Under the pieces are notes generated by a model. The model was not told where the DNA came from. It did no database searches and saw only the letters and a list, made by a program, of their open reading frames with translations. From Woeseiaceae bacterium (lineage in GTDB: Bacteria; Pseudomonadota; Gammaproteobacteria; Steroidobacterales; Woeseiaceae), in NCBI GenBank assembly GCA_013138675.1, contig WTCH01000018.1, positions 1 to 5,155 of the forward strand: a stretch of 5,155 nt of DNA. Reading direction: 5' to 3'. A program made the translations under genes and the position numbers. This document shows, piece by piece, positions 1-5,155 of the stretch (the first letter of the stretch is position 1; each line of letters begins with the position of its first letter).

Positions 1-683
1 ATCAGGATATCGGCTCCCGCGGCCTGCTCTTCGATCCGCGCATCGGGTGTCGCGTCGCCGGAAATCACGATCACCCGGTCTGGCGTCGTGAACTTGTAAG
101 CAAACGCATTCGCCCAGCTGCCGTGGCGGACACGAAATGCCTCGACTTTGACATTGTCGTCCTCGAATACCACGCCGTCATCAATCTCGTGGACATTGAC
201 GCGCCAGCCGCGATCATTGGTCGGCTCGAGGCCGTCGACCCGGTAGCGGATATCCGCCTCGTACGCCTTCAGGACGTAGTTCGCCATATCGGCGGTGCCA
301 CTCGGCCCATACAGTTCGAGTGGTTCGTCGCGCCCCATGACCCAGGGCGACAGGATCAGGTCGGATAATCCGGCTGAATGATCGGAATGCAGGTGCGTCA
401 GGAACGCGTGCTTGAGGTTGCTGGCTTCAAGCGCTTCCATTTCGCCGCCCCATGATGGCGACATCGCTGCAGCCCGCCGCACGACGCCGGGGCCGAAGTC
501 GACCAGGTAGGGGGTGCCATTGACGACGATCGCGACAGCGGGGCCGGATCGTTCCGGGTCAACGTTGGGTGTTCCCGTGCCGAGGAGCACCACCTGCGTG
601 ATCTCCGATGGCCCAAGCTCGGCCGCAACTGCGGTCAGGTTGAATGCGACCGAAACGACTAACAACAGGAATCCAGTTCTCAT
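1..683 (-). CDS. Exported RNase Z-like MBL-fold metallohydrolase (partial, C-terminus outside window)
   Basis: The reading frame is open from an ATG at 683 down to the window edge, giving 227 visible residues with no stop. Residues 1-21 look like a Sec signal peptide: a short basic start (MRTG), a hydrophobic core (FLLLVVSVAF), and an AVAA-type cleavage region before ELG. The mature protein opens with a beta strand and a GTGTP turn (35-39), typical of the RNase Z/arylsulfatase branch of the metallo-beta-lactamase fold. The zinc motif HLHSDH is at 97-102 (H97, H99, D101, H102). Further likely ligands are H187 (VRHG) and D210 (ISGDAT). The last histidine of the site would lie in the missing part. 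The family hydrolyses phosphodiester or ester bonds, but an exported member is unlikely to process tRNA, so the substrate is unknown. The gene is divergent from the ydbS-like gene, with only 40 bases between starts. No clear Shine-Dalgarno sequence precedes the ATG; the signal peptide supports this start. Confidence 0.88.
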   Translation of the reverse strand, partial: MRTGFLLLVVSVAFNLTAVAAELGPSEITQVVLLGTGTPNVDPERSGPAVAIVVNGTPYLVDFGPGVVRRAAAMSPSWGGEMEALEASNLKHAFLTHLHSDHSAGLSDLILSPWVMGRDEPLELYGPSGTADMANYVLKAYEADIRYRVDGLEPTNDRGWRVNVHEIDDGVVFEDDNVKVEAFRVRHGSWANAFAYKFTTPDRVIVISGDATPDARIEEQAAGADIL

Positions 684-691
684 AGCTGCCG

Positions 692-697
692 TATAAT
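692..697 (+). promoter_or_regulatory. Candidate -10 element for the ydbST-like operon
   Basis: A perfect TATAAT lies in the 40-base gap between the divergent genes, 26 bases before the ydbS-like ATG. A start about seven bases downstream would give a leader of roughly 20 bases containing the GGAG ribosome site at 715-718. No good -35 hexamer is seen 16-18 bases upstream (the region reads GGAATCCA), and there is no extended TG. The promoter is therefore plausible by position and -10 match, but may need an activator or be fortuitous. Confidence 0.42.
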
Positions 698-721
698 GCG
701 CGATTGGCCCAAGTGGAGCAA
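693..721 (-). promoter_or_regulatory. Weak candidate promoter for the divergent MBL gene
   Basis: On the minus strand, TTGCTC (716-721) and CATTAT (693-698) are separated by 17 bases, matching the sigma70 consensus at three and four of six positions. The -10 overlaps the plus-strand TATAAT. Initiation about seven bases downstream would fall only a few bases before the MBL start codon, giving a nearly leaderless mRNA. That would fit the lack of a Shine-Dalgarno sequence there. The match is weak and could be chance. Confidence 0.18.
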
Positions 722-723
722 CG

Positions 724-1242
724 ATGTTCCAAAACCTTGAAATCGCTCTCGATGACCTGCCTGGTACGGAGGAACTCGAGTGGCAGAAGCTGCATCCGGA
801 CTTCGTACGCCAAATGCAGGTTCAGCATGCGCTTATCGCCCTGGCTCCTTTGGCCGGTGCAACGTTCTTTAGCATATTCCTGCATTTGCCCCTGGTGCCG
901 GCAATGATCCTCTGGATCCTCGCCATCGGCTTTGCGATCGTATTCGTGTCCTGGCCACGCATTTCGGTGCCGCGGCGTGGCTATGTCGTTCGTGACAAGG
1001 ACATCGTGTTTCGCTCGGGCGTTATCTGGCGATCGGTCACGGCGATTCCCTACAACCGAATTCAGCACGTTGAAACATCGAACACACCCCTCGATCGCAA
1101 GTTCGGTGTTGCGACATTGCAGCTGTTTACTGCAGGAGGTTCGGGCGGGGACCTGAAGATTGACGGCCTCGGCGCTGAGGTCGCTGAACAACTCCGTATC
1201 TATATTCTCGACAAGGTCGGGGTCAGCATTGAATCAGCCTGA
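724..1242 (+). CDS. YdbS-like membrane protein with one bacterial PH (bPH2) domain
   Basis: A 172-residue protein. A short polar N-terminus is followed by two adjacent membrane segments (about 36-55 and 58-77) and then a cytoplasmic bPH2 domain at about 84-162. The domain carries the family signature: RGYVV at 86-90, an IPYNRIQHVE strand at 108-117, then a PLDRKFGVATLQL stretch and the TAGG turn near 136-139. Length and layout match YdbS of the YdbS/YdbT pair. The ATG at 724 has GGAG five bases upstream (715-718). The stop overlaps the start region of the next gene by 14 bases, so the two are almost certainly co-translated and likely form one membrane complex. No enzymatic function is known for the domain. 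In Bacillus subtilis ydbST belongs to the SigW envelope-stress regulon and contributes to resistance to antimicrobials made by related bacilli; whether that holds here is inference. Confidence 0.87.
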   Translation: MFQNLEIALDDLPGTEELEWQKLHPDFVRQMQVQHALIALAPLAGATFFSIFLHLPLVPAMILWILAIGFAIVFVSWPRISVPRRGYVVRDKDIVFRSGVIWRSVTAIPYNRIQHVETSNTPLDRKFGVATLQLFTAGGSGGDLKIDGLGAEVAEQLRIYILDKVGVSIESA

Positions 1243-2740
1243 TCCCGGCAGCTGGCGACGTACATCACCGTTCGCCATCCTGTTCTTTCTTGGCAAGCTG
1301 TTACGCGACATTGTAAAAAACGCGTGGCAATCGTTCGCCCCGATTGCCGCACTACTCATTGCATCTAGCGGCAGTATTGTGGACAGATTAAAGATCGGTG
1401 CCGTCGTTGCGCTGATCTTTGTCATCGTTGCTTCTGTCTTGCGCTACTGGTTCTTCCGCTTTCGGATTACAGAGGATTCTGTCCTGATTCGCGAAGGCGT
1501 CGTCAAAAAGAAGCAGCTCGACATCAAGTTCGATCGCATCCAGGGAATCAACACCGAGCAGAACATCGTTTACCGCTACCTCGATCTTGTAACGGTCAGT
1601 TTCGATACCGCCGGTTCCTCAGGTGACGAAGGCAATCTGCCCGCGGTGCCAAGAGCATTTGCGGAAGCTCTACGCGAACGAATTGGTCGCCCGCTAGGGC
1701 GGACTTCTACAACAGATCAGGAGGACCATGGCGAGACGAAGTCAGCCCCGCTGCTCGTGCTGACGTGGCGCGACATGATCCGGATAGGACTGTCGGATAA
1801 GCGTGTCTTCCTCATTCTCGCGCTGCTCAGCCCGCTGCTGGACCGGCTCGGCGACGAAGCTGATGCAGTTATCACGAGCTATATCGATAGCGCGACACAA
1901 GGAGCGATGCAGTTCGGTGTTGCAGGCGGCGTACTCGTGTTTTTCGCGATCGGGATCGGAGTGATTCTTTTGTTCGCGCTGATTTCGATTGCAGCGGCAT
2001 TCCTGCGCTATCACGATTTCACATTGCACCTGGACGGCAACACCTTGCGATCACGCGGTGGACTGCTAACGCGACACGAGGTGTCGATGGATCTCGGCAA
2101 GATTCAGACACTGCGTTTGCAGCAAGGCATCATCCTGCGCGGCTTCAAGCGCTTCGTAATGACGGCCCGCCAGGCGAGAAGCAGCCACAGGAACAACAGC
2201 AGCAAGAACTTTACGATTCCCGTGGTCACAGAAGAACTGGCCACGGGCCTGAGGCGGCGCTTTCTGAAGCAAGAGGGTCGCGGTTTGATTCAACTACCGA
2301 CGAGCGACCAGTTCACGGCGATCTCGAGGTACTCGATGCGAATGCCAATCCTGATCAACGTACTGATACCGTTGCTTGTCACTGCGGTTGCGTACTCGAT
2401 CGAGGGAGATCGGGCTACGTTGCTCTTCCTGCTGTGGATACCAGTTTCATTGCTACATATCGTTAAGACCTGGCAGCACGCCGGCTACCACTACACGGAC
2501 GAAGGGCTTGTGCGCCGCTCAGGGACACTCGGTTATCGAACGGTCGCCTTGCTGTACAGGAAGGTGCAACGAGTGACCGTGTCGCGGTCGCCGCTGCAGC
2601 GGCGCAAAGGCCTCGCTACGCTGCGAGTCTACATGGCGTCAGGGAGTGTCCGGATTCCGTATATCGACTACGGATTCGCGCGGCAATTGCGCGATGTTAT
2701 TCTTTATGAAGTGGAAAGCAGCCAGAAAGCCTGGCACTAA
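1229..2740 (+). CDS. YdbT-like polytopic membrane protein with three bPH2 domains
   Basis: From a TTG at 1229 the product has 503 residues, close to the usual YdbT length of about 490-500. The frame opens further upstream to a TTG at 1160, but that would overlap the ydbS-like gene by 83 bases and add a serine-rich leader unlike the family. The 1229 start overlaps by 14 bases and has GGGG at 1219-1222, six bases upstream. Three bPH2 repeats are visible: about 78-152 (FDRIQGINTEQNIVYRYLDL), 262-345 (DLGKIQTLRLQQGIILRGF) and 418-495 (YRKVQRVTVSRSPLQRRKG, then ATLRVYMASG). Hydrophobic segments at about 35-50, 55-75, 193-207, 228-258, 371-391 and 395-412 place these domains between membrane helices. 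The linker at 155-173 is hydrophilic and probably disordered. The gene ends exactly where the REP array begins. The family assignment is firm; the physiological role, probably envelope-stress or membrane-related, is inferred. Confidence 0.86.
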   Translation: MNQPDPGSWRRTSPFAILFFLGKLLRDIVKNAWQSFAPIAALLIASSGSIVDRLKIGAVVALIFVIVASVLRYWFFRFRITEDSVLIREGVVKKKQLDIKFDRIQGINTEQNIVYRYLDLVTVSFDTAGSSGDEGNLPAVPRAFAEALRERIGRPLGRTSTTDQEDHGETKSAPLLVLTWRDMIRIGLSDKRVFLILALLSPLLDRLGDEADAVITSYIDSATQGAMQFGVAGGVLVFFAIGIGVILLFALISIAAAFLRYHDFTLHLDGNTLRSRGGLLTRHEVSMDLGKIQTLRLQQGIILRGFKRFVMTARQARSSHRNNSSKNFTIPVVTEELATGLRRRFLKQEGRGLIQLPTSDQFTAISRYSMRMPILINVLIPLLVTAVAYSIEGDRATLLFLLWIPVSLLHIVKTWQHAGYHYTDEGLVRRSGTLGYRTVALLYRKVQRVTVSRSPLQRRKGLATLRVYMASGSVRIPYIDYGFARQLRDVILYEVESSQKAWH

Positions 2741-3108
2741 TGTCGCGGCTAAAGCCGCTCCTACCGTTCTATGATGACATTGATGTCGCGGCTAAAGCCG
2801 CTCCTACTGTTCTATGACGATAATCATGTCGCGGCTAAAGCCGCTCCTACCGTTCTTATGACGATAATCATGTCGCGGCTAAAGCCGCTCCTACCGTTCT
2901 TATGACGATATTCATGTCGCGGCTAAAGCCGCTCCTACCGTTCTATGACGATATTCATGTCGCGGCTAAAGCCGCTCCTACTGTTCTATGACGATAATCA
3001 TGTCGCGGCTAAAGCCGCTCCTACCGTTCTATGACGATATTCATGTCGCGGCTAAAGCCGCTCCTACCGTTCTATGACGGCATTGTGGGAGCGGCTTTAG
3101 CCGCGACA
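2741..3108. repeat. Tandem REP-type array: eight direct copies and one inverted copy
   Basis: A 24-base core (TGTCGCGGCTAAAGCC followed by GCTCCTAC) starts at 2741, 2784, 2827, 2871, 2915, 2958, 3001 and 3044. All eight cores are identical. Periods are 43 or 44 bases, with 19-20 base spacers of the form cgttctatgacgata[a/t]tca. A ninth copy is inverted at 3085-3108 with one difference (GTGG for GTAG). Each core contains a GCGGC/GCCGC stem with a four-base loop. On the minus strand each direct copy begins with GTAG before the hairpin, the hallmark of REP elements mobilised by RAYT (TnpA-REP) transposases. No RAYT gene is in the window. The array occupies essentially all of the gap between two convergent stop codons. 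Confidence 0.93.
3044..3108. terminator. Inverted REP pair, possible bidirectional terminator or mRNA 3'-end barrier
   Basis: The last direct copy (3044-3067) and the inverted copy (3085-3108) can pair over 24 positions, with one mismatch that becomes a G-U wobble in RNA, around a 17-base loop (3068-3084). The pair lies between the convergent ydbT-like and ychF genes and ends three bases beyond the ychF stop codon. No T tract follows on either strand, so it is not a standard intrinsic terminator. REP pairs elsewhere are known to protect mRNA 3' ends, assist Rho-dependent termination or bind gyrase/IHF. Its role here is inferred from position and structure. Confidence 0.45.
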
Positions 3109-3111
3109 GGT

Positions 3112-4203
3112 TTAGACATTGAAGCGGAAGTGCATGACATCGCCTTCCTTGACGGTGTATTCCTTGCCTTCGAGGCGTAGCCGGCCCGCTTCCTTCGCCC
3201 CCTGCTCGCCGTTGCCGGCGATGTAGTCGTCGTAGGCAATTGTTTCTGCGCGAATGAAGCCTTTCTCGAAATCCGTGTGAATCTCACCGGCCGCCTGCGG
3301 CGCTGTGGCGCCAACTTTCGTCGTCCAGGCCCTGACTTCCTTGGGCCCTGCCGTGAAAAATGTCTGCAGGCCAAGCAATCTGTAACCGCCGCGAATGACG
3401 CGATTGAGACCCGGCTCATCGAACCCGAGATCCTCGAGAAATACTGCCTTGTCCTCGTCGTCGAGCACGGCAATCTCAGCTTCGATCGCTGCACAAATCG
3501 CGACCACCTCGGCGCCTTCGGCTTCCGCATGCGCTGTGACGACTTCCAGGTGCGGGTTGTTCTCGAATCCGCTCTCATCGACGTTAGCCACGTACATGAC
3601 GGGCTTGATCGTGATCAGGTGTAGCTCACGCACAATCTTGAGTTCATTCTCGTCCAGTGCGAGTGAGCGAACCGGAAGCCCTTCGTCGAGGTGCTCTTTA
3701 GTTTTCTTGATCGTGTCGCGAATAAACAGATCCGCTTTTTGCGTCGTCTTGGCGTTCTTCTCGGCCTTGTACAACTGCTTGTCAACAGACTCCAGATCCG
3801 CAAGCGCGAGTTCCGTGTCGATGACTTCGATGTCGTCAACGGGACTGATCTTTCCTGAAACATGCGTGACGTCATCGTCTTCGAAACAGCGCACCACGTG
3901 TACGATCGCGTGGGTCTCCCTGATGTTGGCGAGAAACTTGTTGCCAAGACCCTCGCCCTTCGACGCGCCTGCTACAAGACCCGCGATGTCGACAAATTCC
4001 ATGGTCGTCGGAATCATCTTTTCAGGATGGACGATGCCCTCGAGGACACTCAGCCGTGGATCGGGCACCGGTACGACGCCGACATTGGGATCGATAGTAC
4101 AAAACGGGTAGTTCTCGGCCGGAATCTCGGCCGCCGTTAACGCATTGAACAGCGTCGATTTGCCAACGTTGGGTAGTCCAACAATGCCGCACTTAATCGT
4201 CAT
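3112..4203 (-). CDS. ychF: Ribosome-associated redox-responsive ATPase YchF (OLA1 family)
   Basis: Full length at 363 residues, the same as E. coli YchF. Although built like an Obg-class GTPase, this family prefers ATP; it binds ribosomes and is linked to translation and the oxidative-stress response. Visible motifs are the P-loop GLPNVGKST (9-17), the DIAG switch II motif (72-75) followed by Leu instead of a catalytic Gln, and the NVDE nucleotide-specificity motif (207-210), where a GTPase would have NKxD. A helical, partly coiled-coil insertion lies at about 130-180, and a C-terminal TGS domain at about 280-361 ends in HFRFNV. C35 (in NYPFCTIDPN) and H114 (in DDDVTH) match the residues implicated in redox control and ATP hydrolysis in E. 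coli YchF. The ATG at 4203 lies inside the 3' end of pth (11-base overlap) and has AAGGA eleven bases upstream (4215-4219), suggesting translational coupling. Confidence 0.97.
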   Translation of the reverse strand: MTIKCGIVGLPNVGKSTLFNALTAAEIPAENYPFCTIDPNVGVVPVPDPRLSVLEGIVHPEKMIPTTMEFVDIAGLVAGASKGEGLGNKFLANIRETHAIVHVVRCFEDDDVTHVSGKISPVDDIEVIDTELALADLESVDKQLYKAEKNAKTTQKADLFIRDTIKKTKEHLDEGLPVRSLALDENELKIVRELHLITIKPVMYVANVDESGFENNPHLEVVTAHAEAEGAEVVAICAAIEAEIAVLDDEDKAVFLEDLGFDEPGLNRVIRGGYRLLGLQTFFTAGPKEVRAWTTKVGATAPQAAGEIHTDFEKGFIRAETIAYDDYIAGNGEQGAKEAGRLRLEGKEYTVKEGDVMHFRFNV

Positions 4204-4786
4204 CGGCAGTACTTTCCTTGGTATGAAGTTTCTTCATTGCGGCATTGAGGCCGTCATCGATCAGCACCGGCATGACATCGAGCGCTTCGTCAACGTTCTT
4301 CTCCACCGCCGCTTCGACATCTGATGAGCCGCGCTTGAGCACATAGCCCGTGACCCTGTCCTTTTCACCGGGATGTCCAACGCCGATACGCAGGCGCATG
4401 AACTCGGCGCCGCAATGCTGCATGACGTCGCGAATGCCGTTGTGACCACCATGGCCGCCACTTTGCTTGAGCCGCACCGTGCCGGGCGGCAGGTCGATCT
4501 CATCGTGGGCCACCAGCAGGTGCTTTGCATCCAGCCGGTAGTAATCCAGAGCAGCGCGAACCGGACCGCCGCTGTGATTCATATAGTTCTGTGGTTTCAC
4601 GAGCCAGACATCGTTGCCGGAGATACTGACTTTGCAGCACTCGGCATCAAACTTCTTCTCGTAACGAAACGCCCCGCCGTACTTGCGCGCGACAGCATCG
4701 ACGAACCAGAACCCTGCATTGTGCAGGGTTCGTTCGTATCGATCCTCAGGGTTACCGAGACCAGCGATGATACGCAGGTGCGTCAT
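4193..4786 (-). CDS. pth: Peptidyl-tRNA hydrolase
   Basis: A 197-residue cytoplasmic enzyme of normal length. It cleaves the ester bond of peptidyl-tRNAs that drop off the ribosome, freeing tRNA for reuse. The bacterial Pth signatures are all present: GLGNP at 9-13, Y17 and the HNAG motif with catalytic H22, the KPQNYMNHSG segment with N70, HDEIDLPPG with D95, and the glycine-rich SGGHGGHNGIRD loop with N116. These correspond to E. coli N10, H20, N68, D93 and N114. The tail (about 186-197, ending in an acidic ADDD) is variable in the family. The gene is 18 bases downstream of the rplY stop and overlaps ychF by 11 bases, so it is part of one operon. The ATG at 4786 is set by homology. Its upstream bases (GCTTGCGTCCGAT) show no Shine-Dalgarno match, so translation may depend on coupling to rplY. 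Confidence 0.97.
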   Translation of the reverse strand: MTHLRIIAGLGNPEDRYERTLHNAGFWFVDAVARKYGGAFRYEKKFDAECCKVSISGNDVWLVKPQNYMNHSGGPVRAALDYYRLDAKHLLVAHDEIDLPPGTVRLKQSGGHGGHNGIRDVMQHCGAEFMRLRIGVGHPGEKDRVTGYVLKRGSSDVEAAVEKNVDEALDVMPVLIDDGLNAAMKKLHTKESTADDD

Positions 4787-4804
4787 ATCGGACGCAAGCG
4801 CACG

Positions 4805-5155
4805 CTAGTCTTCGGTTTTCGAGTCGTCGTCGCCGTCGCCTTCGCCTTCTTCGCCCGGCTCTTCGTCGCCGACAGGAACTTCGCCTTCTGGAACCTCGCC
4901 CTCGATCTCTTCCTCGACCTCTTCCTCGATGATCTCTTCCTTGATAATGTGGATAGAGACGATCGGCTGGACCTGGTCGGTTTCCTGAGCAAGTTCCGGA
5001 ATCTCGACGCCTTCGGGCAGCGGGATATCGGACATGTACATGTAATCGTCGAGCTCCAACTCGGAAATATCCAGTTCGAGGTATTCGGGCAGGTGTTTCG
5101 GCAGACAGACGACTTCGACGTCGTTACGCATCTGCGAAACCGAACCGCCACCGTC
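4805..5155 (-). CDS. rplY: 50S ribosomal protein L25, long CTC/TL5 form (partial, N-terminus outside window)
   Basis: The frame is open from the window edge to a TAG at 4805-4807, giving 116 C-terminal residues. An internal ATG at 5131 is not the real start, because the frame continues upstream as DGGGSVSQ, which matches the family just before the C-domain. The stretch RNDVEVVCLPKHLPEYLELD and the later IPLPEGVEI are typical of the beta-rich C-terminal domain of CTC-type L25. The 5S rRNA-binding N-domain lies mostly outside the window. From about visible residue 73 to the end there is a very acidic tail: 24 of 44 residues are Glu or Asp and only one is basic. Acidic tails are common in long L25 proteins, but this one is rather long. 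The gene heads the visible rplY-pth-ychF cluster. Confidence 0.94.
   Translation of the reverse strand, partial: DGGGSVSQMRNDVEVVCLPKHLPEYLELDISELELDDYMYMSDIPLPEGVEIPELAQETDQVQPIVSIHIIKEEIIEEEVEEEIEGEVPEGEVPVGDEEPGEEGEGDGDDDSKTED

Noticed and set aside
123..368. Plus-strand open frame of 81 residues within the MBL gene
   Set aside because: Antisense to a frame with a complete signal peptide and zinc-binding motif; no ribosome site and no recognisable domain.
559..1191. Minus-strand open frame (210 residues) across the divergent gap
   Set aside because: It lies antisense to the clearly recognised bPH2 protein and runs into the MBL gene in a different frame; its composition matches no family and it would remove the intergenic region.
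2741..3108. CRISPR array (regular 24-base repeats with about 19-base spacers)
   Set aside because: The spacers are near-identical to each other rather than unique, they are too short, one copy is inverted, no cas genes are present, and the core is a GTAG-headed REP hairpin.
3395..4111. Long plus-strand open frame (238 residues) opposite ychF
   Set aside because: It is serine/arginine/threonine-rich, low-complexity antisense translation of a strongly conserved gene, a typical shadow frame in GC-rich DNA.
5129..5131. ATG at 5131 as the start of a small 108-residue acidic protein
   Set aside because: The frame continues upstream to the window edge with family-like residues (DGGGSVSQ) that belong to L25, so this is an internal methionine.
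4783..5151. Minus-strand frame of 122 residues, Arg/Ser-rich, overlapping rplY
   Set aside because: A frame-shifted reading of the glutamate codons of the L25 tail, which produces artificial Arg/Lys/Ser runs.

Overview
The window looks like chromosomal DNA of a gammaproteobacterium with moderately high GC. The main evidence is the gene order on the minus strand: long-form ribosomal protein L25 (rplY/ctc), then peptidyl-tRNA hydrolase (pth), then the ATPase ychF, which is a classic gammaproteobacterial arrangement. A REP-type repeat with a GTAG-headed GCGGC...GCCGC hairpin, of the style common in xanthomonad- and pseudomonad-like genomes, fits this. I cannot assign a genus.

Layout. Positions 1-683 (minus) hold most of an exported, RNase Z-like metallo-beta-lactamase-fold hydrolase whose C-terminus lies outside the window. 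A 40-base divergent gap with a perfect TATAAT leads into two overlapping plus-strand genes. These encode membrane proteins with bacterial PH domains (bPH2), the YdbS/YdbT pair (724-1242 and 1229-2740). The larger gene most likely starts at a TTG at 1229. Between the stop codons of ydbT-like (2740) and ychF (3112) is a tandem array of eight identical 24-base REP cores plus one inverted copy. It fills this convergent gap almost to the base. The minus-strand cluster follows: ychF (3112-4203), pth (4193-4786, overlapping ychF by 11 bases) and the 3' part of rplY (4805-5155, 5' end outside the window).

How the genes work together. rplY, pth and ychF form a translation-linked operon: a 5S rRNA-binding protein, recycling of peptidyl-tRNA, and a ribosome-associated ATPase. 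The two bPH2 proteins probably form one membrane complex. In Bacillus the equivalent pair contributes to resistance to antimicrobial compounds, but the role here is unknown. The MBL protein is transcribed away from them and may be unrelated.

The most unusual feature is the REP array between the convergent genes, with strictly conserved cores and variable spacers. I found no evidence for a new defence system, CRISPR array, RNA gene or mobile gene in this window.
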